Shown in pieces: positions 44,272-52,574 of a DNA stretch of 64,000 nucleotides; position 1 is the stretch's first letter; each line of letters begins with the position of its first letter. The notes under the pieces are model-generated. The model did not search any database and was not told the origin of the DNA. It saw nothing but the letters and a program-made list of their open reading frames with translations. The stretch comes from Pseudomonas azotoformans (GTDB taxonomy: Bacteria > Pseudomonadota > Gammaproteobacteria > Pseudomonadales > Pseudomonadaceae). The stretch lies in assembly GCF_001579805.1 (NCBI RefSeq), contig NZ_CP014546.1, forward strand, positions 5,890,001 to 5,954,000. Direction: 5' to 3'. A program made the position numbers and the translations under genes.

Positions 44272-46461
44272 ATGCACAACTTCCAACGCAGCACTTTCCT
44301 GATCCTGGCCGGGTTGACCGCCCTTCCCGCCCCCGGTGCCTTTGCGGCCGATGCGCAGGAGCCGACACTCAAATCCGTGACCGTCACCGCCACCCGCCGC
44401 GAAGAATCGCTGCAAAAAGTCCCGGTGGCCGTCTCGGTCCTCGATGGCGAACAGCTGGAGCGCGACAACCGCAACAGCGTGGCGAGCATCGCGCAGCAGG
44501 TGCCGTCGCTGAACTTCCGCACCGGCGCCTCGAACAAGGACACCTCGTTGTTCGTGCGCGGTGTGGGCACCATTTCCACCTCCCCCGGCGTCGAGCCGAC
44601 GGTGGCCACGGTGATCGACGGTGTGGTCTACGCCCGCCCCGGCCAGGCCACCCTCGACCTGCTCGACCTGGAACGCATCGAGGTTCTGCGCGGCCCCCAA
44701 GGCACGCTGTTCGGCAAGAACGCCTCAGCCGGCGTGCTGAACATCACCAGCAAGGCGCCCACTGCTGAAACCCACGGCTATATCGACCAATCCTTCTACA
44801 GCGGCAACGAAAGCCGCACCCGGTTCGGCATCGGCGGCAGCCTGGTGCCGGATGTGCTCAAAGGTTCGATCAGTACGCTGTTCGGCAGCTACGACGGTAA
44901 TGTCGACAACCAGCACAATGGCCAGGAGGTCAACGGCTACAACCACAAGGGCATTCGCGGCAAGTTGGAATTCACCCCCAACGACGACTTGAAACTGACC
45001 CTGATCGCTGACTACATGCAGTCCCACGACGACGCGCCGAATGGCGTGGTCAGCAAGTCCCTGACCCCGGCGTTCGCCAACGCGCTGAGCCCGGTGCGGG
45101 CCTCCAGCGACAACCGCGACATCAACACCGACACACGCAGCCATGTGCAAGACATCAACAAAGGCTTGTCCGCCCAGCTGGACTGGAACCTCGGCGACTA
45201 CACCCTGACGTCGATCACCGCCTGGCGTGGCTGGGACAACACCCAATACCAGGACGGCGACCGCCTTGGCACGGTGACCGCCGCATTCCCCGGTACCGCC
45301 GACAAAGGCCAGTTGGAGTTCAACCAGTACTCCCAGGAACTGCGCCTGGCCTCGCCCAAGGGTGAGTTCCTGGAATATGTCGGCGGCCTGTTCTACATGC
45401 ACGGCAAGGACGAAGAAACCTACCAGCGCACCCTCACGACCACCACACGCACCGACCGTGGCATCGCCGACTACAGCACCACCAACGACAGCTACGCGGT
45501 GTTCGGCGAGACCACGCTGAACTTCACCTCGCGCTTTCGTGGCATCGCCGGTCTGCGCTACACCCACGATGACCTGAAATACGATCACCGCCGCGTCTCC
45601 ACTTCGGCCACCACGGTCAGCGGGATTCAGCCGGCCACGTCCAGTTCCGGCTCGGTGGACGAAGACGGTTGGTCCGGGCGCCTGGGTGTGCAGTACGACA
45701 TCAGCGACAGCGTCACCAGCTACCTGACCTATTCGCGCGGCTACAAAGGCCCGGCGTACAACGTGTTCTTCAATATGCAGCCGCGTGACACCGACGCGCT
45801 CAAGCCGGAAACCTCCAACACCTGGGAAGCCGGGATCAAGGCCACCGCCTGGAACAACCGCCTGACCACCAACCTGGCGGTGTTCCACAGCGATTACGAC
45901 AACTACCAAGCCAACTTTTTCGACACGGTCGCCGGGCAAGTGGTGACGCGCCTGATCAACGCCGGCAGCGTCAGCACCGAAGGCGTCGAGCTGGATTACG
46001 CCTTGCAGGCCACCCAGCAACTCAAGCTGTCCGGTGCCCTGGCCTACACCCGCGCGCGCATCGATGAATTCGCCTGCCCGGCCGGTGCCGCCGCAACCTG
46101 CAACGTGAATGGCAAGCCGCTGCCTTTCAGCCCGGACTGGAAAAGCTACGTGCGCGCCGACTACACCATCCCTCTGGATAACGGCTTGGACATCGAGCTG
46201 GGCACCGACTACAGCTGGCAGAGCGAAGTGCAGTACGACATCAGCCAGAACCTTGACACCAAACAAGGTGCCTACGGCATCTGGAACGCCAGCGTGGCCC
46301 TGGCCGACTACAGCAATGGCTGGCGCGTCGCCTTCCTGGCGAAGAACCTCGCCGACAAATCCTACTCACCGCTGCTGGCCAGCGGCGGCAACTACATTTA
46401 CCGCGCCGTGCCCCGTGACGATGAACGTTACTTCGGCGTGCAACTGCGCAAGGATTTCTAA
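44272..46461 (+). CDS. TonB-dependent outer-membrane receptor
   Basis: A 729-residue receptor with signal peptide (to about GAFAAD), TonB-box-like SVTVTATRREE, a plug (SLQKVPVAVSVLDGEQL, LFVRGVGTISTSPG, IEVLRGPQGTLFGKNASAG) and a barrel ending GVQLRKDF with terminal Phe. The plug is of the type found in receptors for organic substrates as well as siderophores; there is no signalling domain. It is the first gene of a three-gene operon: the LLM monooxygenase begins 2 bases after its stop, and a sulfonate-type binding protein follows. So it probably imports an organosulfur compound, under the adjacent LacI-type repressor. Confidence 0.92.
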   Translation: MHNFQRSTFLILAGLTALPAPGAFAADAQEPTLKSVTVTATRREESLQKVPVAVSVLDGEQLERDNRNSVASIAQQVPSLNFRTGASNKDTSLFVRGVGTISTSPGVEPTVATVIDGVVYARPGQATLDLLDLERIEVLRGPQGTLFGKNASAGVLNITSKAPTAETHGYIDQSFYSGNESRTRFGIGGSLVPDVLKGSISTLFGSYDGNVDNQHNGQEVNGYNHKGIRGKLEFTPNDDLKLTLIADYMQSHDDAPNGVVSKSLTPAFANALSPVRASSDNRDINTDTRSHVQDINKGLSAQLDWNLGDYTLTSITAWRGWDNTQYQDGDRLGTVTAAFPGTADKGQLEFNQYSQELRLASPKGEFLEYVGGLFYMHGKDEETYQRTLTTTTRTDRGIADYSTTNDSYAVFGETTLNFTSRFRGIAGLRYTHDDLKYDHRRVSTSATTVSGIQPATSSSGSVDEDGWSGRLGVQYDISDSVTSYLTYSRGYKGPAYNVFFNMQPRDTDALKPETSNTWEAGIKATAWNNRLTTNLAVFHSDYDNYQANFFDTVAGQVVTRLINAGSVSTEGVELDYALQATQQLKLSGALAYTRARIDEFACPAGAAATCNVNGKPLPFSPDWKSYVRADYTIPLDNGLDIELGTDYSWQSEVQYDISQNLDTKQGAYGIWNASVALADYSNGWRVAFLAKNLADKSYSPLLASGGNYIYRAVPRDDERYFGVQLRKDF

Positions 46462-46463
46462 GC

Positions 46464-47795
46464 ATGAGCCGTCAACTCAAACTCGGCGCCTTCCTCATGG
46501 CCACCGGGCACCACGTCGCCGCCTGGCGCCACCCGGACGTGCCGGCCAATGCCGGGCTGGATGTTGCCCAGTACAAGCACCTGGCGCGGGTGGCTGAAGC
46601 GGCCAGGTTCGATGCGCTGTTCGTGGCCGATAGCATTGCGGCGGCCACAAGTGACATCGCCAGCCATATGGCGCGTTCGGATCACTTCGAACCGCTGACC
46701 TTGCTTTCGGCGTTGAGTGCGGTGACGGACCACATCGGCCTGATCGCCACTGCGACCACCACCTACAACGAGCCCTACCACGTGGCGCGCAAATTCGCCT
46801 CGCTGGATCATCTGTCTGGAGGCCGTGCCGGCTGGAACCTGGTCACCTCGGACGCCGCCGCTGAAGCACAGAATTTCGGCCGCGATGAACACCTCGGCCA
46901 CGCCGCGCGCTACAGCCGCGCCAGGGAGTTTCATCACGTCGTGACCGGGTTGTGGGACAGCTGGGAAGACGATGCCTTCATGCGGGACAAGGCCAGCGGC
47001 AACTACTACGACCCCACGAAGCTGCATGTGCTGGATCACGTCGGTGAACATTTCCGCGTCAAGGGCCCGCTGAACGTGGCGCGCTCACCCCAGGGCCAAC
47101 CGGTGATCGTGCAGGCGGGCTCGTCGGAAACCGGCCGCGAACTGGCCGCGCAAACCGCCGAGGTGGTGTTTACCGCGCAAACGTCGCTGGAGAACGCCCA
47201 GGCGTTTTATGCGGATCTCAAGGGGCGCCTTGAAAGATACGGGCGTGAGCCGGGTTCGCTGAAAATCATGCCGGGGGTGTTCGTAGTGGTCGGCCAGACC
47301 GAGGCCGAAGCCCAGGCGAAATTCGAGGCGTTCCAGGACCTGGTCGAGCCCGAAGTGGGGGTCGCCCTGTTGGGACGCATGCTGGGTAATTTCGACTTGT
47401 CCGGCTACCCGTTGGACGGGCCGTTGCCGGAGTTGCCGCTGACCGACAGCGGGCAACGCAGCCGTCAACAATTGCTCAGTGACCTGGCCCACCGCGAACA
47501 ACTGACCCTCGCTCAGTTGGGCCGACGGATTGCCGGGGGGCGCGGGCATTACAGCCTGATCGGCACGCCCGCGCAGATCGCCGATGAGCTACAACGCTGG
47601 TTCGAAAACGGCGCTGCCGATGGTTTCAACATCCTGGTGCCGCACCTTCCGGGTGGGCTGGAGGATTTCGCCCAATGGGTCGTGCCGGAGCTGCAACGGC
47701 GCGGCCTGTTTCGCACCGAATACACCGGCTCCACCTTGCGTGAAAACCTCGGCTTGGCGCGCCCCGAAAACCGCTTCAAAAAGGACGATGCATGA
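46464..47795 (+). CDS. LLM-class FMN-dependent monooxygenase (NtaA/SnaA/DszA family)
   Basis: A 443-residue flavin monooxygenase, fourth of this family in the window and closest in wording to that at 15579-16922 (for example HLSGGRAGWNLVTS, VTGLWDSWEDDAF, GQPVIVQAGSSETGRELAA, GLHQG-type C-terminus replaced by VPHLPGGLEDFAQWVVPELQRRG in pieces). It starts 2 bases after the TonB receptor and overlaps the next gene by four bases. It would desulfurise or hydroxylate the imported compound using reduced FMN from an unlinked reductase. Confidence 0.88.
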   Translation: MSRQLKLGAFLMATGHHVAAWRHPDVPANAGLDVAQYKHLARVAEAARFDALFVADSIAAATSDIASHMARSDHFEPLTLLSALSAVTDHIGLIATATTTYNEPYHVARKFASLDHLSGGRAGWNLVTSDAAAEAQNFGRDEHLGHAARYSRAREFHHVVTGLWDSWEDDAFMRDKASGNYYDPTKLHVLDHVGEHFRVKGPLNVARSPQGQPVIVQAGSSETGRELAAQTAEVVFTAQTSLENAQAFYADLKGRLERYGREPGSLKIMPGVFVVVGQTEAEAQAKFEAFQDLVEPEVGVALLGRMLGNFDLSGYPLDGPLPELPLTDSGQRSRQQLLSDLAHREQLTLAQLGRRIAGGRGHYSLIGTPAQIADELQRWFENGAADGFNILVPHLPGGLEDFAQWVVPELQRRGLFRTEYTGSTLRENLGLARPENRFKKDDA

Positions 47796-48715
47796 AGATT
47801 CCGGCGCTGTTACTCGCCCTGCTGGCCGTCACTCAAACCGCACTGGCGGCCGACCCCACCACCCTGCGCATCGGTTACCAGAAAGGCTCCATCGCCCTGG
47901 TACTCGCCAAGGAGCATGGCCTGCTGGAAAAACGCTTCCCGCAGACCAAAGTGAAGTGGATCGAATTCCCCGCCGGCCCGCAGATGCTGGAAGCACTGAA
48001 CGTGGGCGCACTGGACGTTGGCTCGACCGGCGACATCCCGCCACTGTTCGCCCAGGCGGCGGGTGCGGACCTGGTCTACATCGGCGCCGAACCGCCCAAG
48101 CCCAGCGCCGAAACCATCCTGGTGCGCAACGATAGCCCGTTGCATTCAGTCGCGGACCTGAAGGGCAAGAAAGTCGCCTTCCAGAAGGGTTCCAGTTCCC
48201 ACAACCTGATCCTGCGCGCCCTGAACAAAGCCGGCCTGAGCTACAAGGATATCCAGCCGGTGTACCTGCCACCTGCCGATGCGCGCGCGGCGTTTGAGCG
48301 CGGCAGCGTGGATGCCTGGGCGATCTGGGAGCCCTATTCATCCTTGGCGTTGAGCCAGAGCCCCAGCCATGTGCTGGCCAATGGTGAAGGCCTGGGTTTA
48401 TCCGGGCCGGTGTATACCGCGCGACGCGACTATGCGAAGACCAATGGCGTGTTTGTACATGACCTGCTAGATGAGCTCAGCGCTGCCGAAGCGCTCACCC
48501 GCAGCCAGCGTGAAGACAGTTTGAAGGTGCTGACCGGCTTTATGGGACTGCCTGCTGAGGTGATTGCGCGTTACATGGATAACCGCCCGCCTTCGCCGAT
48601 CTTGCCGATTGACGACACGATCATCGCGGCGCAGCAGGCGACGGCGGATCTGTTTTATCAGAACCGCCTGTTGCCCAAGGCAATCGACGTGAAGAAAGCA
48701 GTGGAAATCAACTGA
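47792..48715 (+). CDS. Sulfonate-type ABC substrate-binding protein (SsuA family)
   Basis: A 307-residue periplasmic binding protein with signal peptide MKIPALLLALLAVTQTALA. Family motifs are LRIGYQKGSIALVLAKEHG, VKWIEFPAGPQMLEALN, DVGSTGDIPPLFAQAAG and the typical WAIWEPYSS. These are characteristic of SsuA, which binds aliphatic sulfonates. The start overlaps the LLM gene stop (ATGA at 47792-47795). No SsuB/SsuC partners follow, so it must use a transporter encoded elsewhere. Its paralogue at 19387-20350 carries a frameshift. Confidence 0.9.
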   Translation: MKIPALLLALLAVTQTALAADPTTLRIGYQKGSIALVLAKEHGLLEKRFPQTKVKWIEFPAGPQMLEALNVGALDVGSTGDIPPLFAQAAGADLVYIGAEPPKPSAETILVRNDSPLHSVADLKGKKVAFQKGSSSHNLILRALNKAGLSYKDIQPVYLPPADARAAFERGSVDAWAIWEPYSSLALSQSPSHVLANGEGLGLSGPVYTARRDYAKTNGVFVHDLLDELSAAEALTRSQREDSLKVLTGFMGLPAEVIARYMDNRPPSPILPIDDTIIAAQQATADLFYQNRLLPKAIDVKKAVEIN

Positions 48716-48735
48716 ACTCCCACATTTGACCCGCG

Positions 48736-49527
48736 TCAGGCTTGAAAACGGGTGCTTTTTTCCACCACGCACATCGGTGTGCCGGACACCGGTTCATTGA
48801 TGATCTGCACCTGCACATCAAACACCTGCCTCATCAACTCAGCAGTAATCACTGCCTGCGGCGCACCATCAGCCACCAACTTGCCGCCGTGCATCACCGC
48901 CAGGTGGTCGGCATACCGACAAGCCTGGTTGATGTCGTGCAGCACCGTGATCACGGTCTTGCCTTCAGCGGCCAGTTCGCCCATCAAGTCCATGAGTTCG
49001 ACTTGATGGCTGATGTCGAGGTAGGTGGTGGGTTCATCCAGTAACACCACCGGCGCATTCTGCGCCAACACCATCGCCAGCCAGGCGCGTTGACGCTGGC
49101 CGCCGGACAGATCGGCCAATGCGCGATCAGCCAACACGTCCAGTTCCAGGCGCTGCATGGCTTGGGTCACGTGAGTTTGATCACTGCCGCTCAAACGCCC
49201 CCACAGCGAGTTATGCGGGCTGCGGCCATAGGCGACCAACTGGCGCACGCTGACGCCCTCGGGCACCGGCAGCACCTGCGGCAAGAACGCGATCTGCCGC
49301 GCCAACTCGCGGGCAGACAGGCTGGCGTAGGCCTGGCCATCCAGGATCAGTTCGCCCTGGGTCGGTTTGAGAATGCGCGCGAAGGCCTTGAGCAGGGTCG
49401 ACTTACCGCAGCCATTGGGACCGATCAAGGCGGTGACCTTTCCGGTCGGCGGCGCAAAGGACAGGCCTTGCACGATGCGCGTGGTGCCGTAGCCAATGTC
49501 GAGCTGCCGTGCGTGAAGAATACTCAT
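48736..49527 (-). CDS. fecE: Iron-chelate ABC transporter ATPase (FecE-like)
   Basis: A 263-residue FecCD-associated ATPase of the FepC/FecE type: Walker A IGPNGCGKST, signature DLSGGQRQRAWLAM, Walker B VVLLDEPTTYLDI (typical wording for siderophore ATPases) and H-loop VLHDINQA. ATG 49527 is 4 bases beyond the fecD stop. It is the last gene of the set fecB-C-D-E on the minus strand. A REP tail fragment (CTCCCACATTTGA) lies at 48718-48730. Confidence 0.85.
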   Translation of the reverse strand: MSILHARQLDIGYGTTRIVQGLSFAPPTGKVTALIGPNGCGKSTLLKAFARILKPTQGELILDGQAYASLSARELARQIAFLPQVLPVPEGVSVRQLVAYGRSPHNSLWGRLSGSDQTHVTQAMQRLELDVLADRALADLSGGQRQRAWLAMVLAQNAPVVLLDEPTTYLDISHQVELMDLMGELAAEGKTVITVLHDINQACRYADHLAVMHGGKLVADGAPQAVITAELMRQVFDVQVQIINEPVSGTPMCVVEKSTRFQA

Positions 49528-49531
49528 GTGA

Positions 49532-50501
49532 TCAGCCCTTGAACCGTGCCAGCAACCAAAGAAAATACGGTGCGCCAATCACCGCCGTGAGCACCCCGGC
49601 GGGGATTTCGCTGGGCGCGATCAACGTGCGCCCCAACGTGTCGGCCAGCACCAGCAGCAACGCACCGATCAGCATCGCCGCAGGTAACAGGTGTTGGTGA
49701 TGCCCACCCACCAACCGCCGCGCCATGTGCGGCGCGACCAGGCCGATAAAACCGATCGGCCCGATCACCCCCACGCCCAGGCTGGTCAGCAGCACCGCGC
49801 AGGCCATCGCCAGCCAGCGTGTGCGACTGAGTGGCGTGCCGAGGCTATGGGCGGCTTCATCGCCGAGGGCGATCAGGTTCAGCGGCTTGGCCAGGCACAG
49901 CCCCAACGGGATCAGCACCAGGAACGGCAACATCAGCGCCACATGGTGCCAGTTGCGGCTCCACAGGCTGCCGGTGAGAGCGAGCAACGCGGTGTTGATA
50001 TCCAGCGGATGGGACAGGATCAGAAACTCGGTAACACTGGACAAAGTCACCGCAATCGCCACCCCGGACAGGGCAAACCGCACACCGGAAAAACTCACCC
50101 CGGTGTTGTACAGCGCCAGCAGCAACGCGCCGCCCGCCCCGCCCAGGCAAGCCACCAGCGGCAACCATACAATCGGCAGATGCGGCCAACTGATGATCGC
50201 CACGGTCAGCGCCAGCCCGGCGCCTTGGGTCACGCCGAGGATTTCCGGCGAGGCCAACGGGTTGCGGATCACACCCTGCACGATCGCCCCGGCCAGGCCG
50301 AAGGCTGCACCTGCAAGGATCGCGATCAGGCTGCGCGGCAGGCGGTGGTTCCAGACTTCGAAGTCGAGGGCGTCGTGGGCCAGCAGGCGGTCCAGCACGG
50401 TGTCTGGCGTGAGCCAAACAGTGCCGGCACTGAGGCTGATCAACGTCGCCAGCAGCAACAGGCCCGAGCAGCAGCCACAAACGCAAGGGTGGCCGAGTCA
50501 T
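49532..50501 (-). pseudogene. fecD: Iron-chelate ABC permease (FecD-like), probable frameshift near the start
   Basis: From 50458 leftwards the frame encodes a normal FecCD permease (FGLAGAIVQGVIRNPLASPEILGVTQGA in pieces, GVIGPIGFIGLVAPHMARRL). Its only in-frame start there is TTG 50458, in the middle of the first membrane helix. A better start, ATG 50501, overlaps the fecC stop by four bases (ATGA) like the other genes, and reads MTRPPLRLWLLLG. It is out of frame by one base. Deleting one base at GGCCC (50461-50465) would join MTRPPLRLWLLLG to LLLLATLISLS and give a full-length permease. Either the gene is damaged or the base is an error. Confidence 0.75.
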
Positions 50502-51487
50502 AGGGCGCGCCTGGCAAGAAAGAGGAAGAACGGCGCGCCGATCAGCGCAGTGACCACACCCGCCGGGGTCTCCACCGGAAACGCCACGGCGCGGCTGAGC
50601 AGGTCGGCGCCCAGCACGATCACCGCCCCCAATGCCGCGCTCAGCGGGATCAGCCAGCGGTAGTCATTACCGAGAAACTGGCGAAGGATATTCGGCGCGA
50701 TCAGCCCGACAAACCCGATCGGCCCCACCGCGCAGACGCTCGCGCCGACCAGCAACAGGCTGGCGATGAACACCTGCAAACGCAGGCTGGCAATGCCCAC
50801 GCCCAGGGAGCGCGCGGCGTCTTCGCCAAGGTTGATCAGGTTCAGGCGCGGCGCGCACCACAGCGCCCACAGGCCGCCGATCAAGGTGCACGGCCACAGC
50901 AGTTGCACCTGCGCGGCGCCGACATTGGCCAGGGAACCGGCCAGCCAATTGAGCACGCTTTGCGCCTGGGCCTCGACCAGGATCACCGTGAGCCGGGTCA
51001 ATGCCGCACACAACGCGGCCACGGCCACACCGGCCAGTACTAGGCGCCCTTGGGCGGTGGTCGGCGACCAGGCGCCGCCGAGGCTGAACACCGTGACCCA
51101 GGCCAACGCGCCGCCCAGGCACGTCATCAACAACGCACCACCGGCAAACGGCGGCGCGACCAACCCGGTGGAAAACAGCGCCAAACCCAACGCCGCCCCG
51201 GCCGTTACACCAAACAAGGATGGCGAGGCCAGGCGGTTGCGGGTAATGCCTTGCATCAACGCACCGGCCAAGCCCAGGCAGGCGCCGACCAACGCAGCAC
51301 ACAGCGCCCGTGGCACGCGCAATTGGGCGACGATGTAGGCCATATTGCCGCCCACGCTACCCTGGTGAACCAGGCCATTCCACGCATCCGTCGCCGTGAT
51401 CGTGAACGGCGACCAGCTGTACAGCGACAGCCAGAACAACCCGGCACCCAGCAGCACAATGCCGGCCGCCGCGAGACTTCGCCCCAT
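50498..51487 (-). CDS. fecC: Iron-chelate ABC permease (FecC-like)
   Basis: A 329-residue FecCD-family permease with about nine to ten membrane helices. Family motifs are RVPRALCAALVGACLGLAGA, MQGITRNRLASPSLFGVTAGA and VGPIGFVGLIAPNILRQFLG. It is the partner of FecD in the membrane and overlaps fecD's ideal start by four bases. The fecB stop is 2 bases upstream of its start. Confidence 0.87.
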   Translation of the reverse strand: MGRSLAAAGIVLLGAGLFWLSLYSWSPFTITATDAWNGLVHQGSVGGNMAYIVAQLRVPRALCAALVGACLGLAGALMQGITRNRLASPSLFGVTAGAALGLALFSTGLVAPPFAGGALLMTCLGGALAWVTVFSLGGAWSPTTAQGRLVLAGVAVAALCAALTRLTVILVEAQAQSVLNWLAGSLANVGAAQVQLLWPCTLIGGLWALWCAPRLNLINLGEDAARSLGVGIASLRLQVFIASLLLVGASVCAVGPIGFVGLIAPNILRQFLGNDYRWLIPLSAALGAVIVLGADLLSRAVAFPVETPAGVVTALIGAPFFLFLARRAL

Positions 51488-51489
51488 GC

Positions 51490-52410
51490 TTATTGGCTCA
51501 GTACGGCTTTACCGCCCTTGAGAATCGCCAGCGCGTCTTCGGCGATCTGCTCCGAAGCCAGCACACCGCGATTGCGCGCCCAGCTGTCGCCGTCCACTTC
51601 AGCGACCTGTTTATTACGCACCGCGCCCAGCACTTGCCACAGCGGCTGCTTGCTCCAGTTGTCGACGATGCTCGGGCGACGGTAATAACCGACCAGCAAC
51701 CAACCGGGGTCGAGGGCGAGCAGTTGCTCCAGGCTGACAAACTCGGTGGGCGCGGCGTTGGCGCGCACCGAGGGGACTTTGAGGCCGATGGCTTCGAGCA
51801 CGCTGCCGGCGTAGGAGTCCGGGCCGTGCACGGAGAAACTGTCTTCACGGGCGACACCAAACAACACGCTGGCGCCGGCCGGGATCTGCTGGGCAATGGC
51901 TTTGAGGTTTTCGCGGTTCTTCTGGATGCGCGCTTCCATCTGTTCGCTCTTGCCCAGCGCCTTGCCGATCAGTTCGGCGGATTTCAGGCTGCCCTGGTAA
52001 TCCTCGCCACGTGACGGCAGCAACAGGGTCGGCGCGATGCTCGCCAGGTCGTTGTACAACGACTGGTGACGGTTGAGGTCAGCAACGATCAGGTCCGGCT
52101 TGAGTCGGGCGATTTCCTCGATGCTCGGCTGCGAACGCAGGCCCACGGACTTCCATTGGCCGATGGCCTGGCGCACACGGGGCAACACGCGGTTGGCATC
52201 GCCATCATCGGCAGCGCCGACGGGCGTTACCGCGACGGCGGCCAGGCTGTCGAGAAAAGAGAATTCCAGCACCACGACGCGCTTGGGTGCATCGGGCAGA
52301 TGCACGGCGTGCTGGCCGTCGTTGAGGTCGATGGGCGCGGCGCTCAGCAGGCTTGAAGACAACGCCAACACACAGGCGGCAAGGGAGGGGATGGAGCGCA
52401 GCATTCGCAT
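51490..52410 (-). CDS. fecB: Iron-chelate ABC substrate-binding protein (FecB-like)
   Basis: A 306-residue periplasmic binding protein with a signal peptide (to about LLSAAP). The wording of its core (RVVVLEFSFLDSLAAV, VGAADDGDANRVLPRVR, RSQPSIEEIARLKPDLIVAD) follows E. coli FecB as I remember it, and with fecC-D-E it points to ferric dicitrate or a similar chelate. It is first of the four-gene set. A sequence resembling half a Fur site lies about 90 bases upstream. Confidence 0.8.
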   Translation of the reverse strand: MRMLRSIPSLAACVLALSSSLLSAAPIDLNDGQHAVHLPDAPKRVVVLEFSFLDSLAAVAVTPVGAADDGDANRVLPRVRQAIGQWKSVGLRSQPSIEEIARLKPDLIVADLNRHQSLYNDLASIAPTLLLPSRGEDYQGSLKSAELIGKALGKSEQMEARIQKNRENLKAIAQQIPAGASVLFGVAREDSFSVHGPDSYAGSVLEAIGLKVPSVRANAAPTEFVSLEQLLALDPGWLLVGYYRRPSIVDNWSKQPLWQVLGAVRNKQVAEVDGDSWARNRGVLASEQIAEDALAILKGGKAVLSQ

Positions 52411-52498
52411 GACAAGGACCTCGGCGTTAAAACACCCCGGCTAGACAGGCTGGGGAAAACGGCGGGTACTATTCCATATCGGGGCGGCGTGATCAAAA

Positions 52499-52514
52499 AA
52501 CATTCTCATTAACG
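52499..52514 (-). promoter_or_regulatory. Possible Fur-type site upstream of fecB
   Basis: On the minus strand this includes TTAATGAGAATGTTTT, containing AATGAGAATG, the half-site of the pseudomonad Fur box. The second half is poor. Position (about 90 bases before the fecB start) suits iron repression, which is expected for this operon. Confidence 0.4.
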
Positions 52515-52526
52515 CCGAAAATCCAG

Positions 52527-52554
52527 TGTGAGAGCTGGCTTGCCTGCTCCCACA
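52527..52554. repeat. Collapsed REP sequence
   Basis: TGTGAGAGCTGGCTTGCC runs directly into TGCTCCCACA, so it looks like a REP doublet whose middle has been deleted. It lies between the receptor gene stop (52575) and fecB. Confidence 0.6.
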
Positions 52555-52574
52555 TTTTGATCGACGTACAGCCG

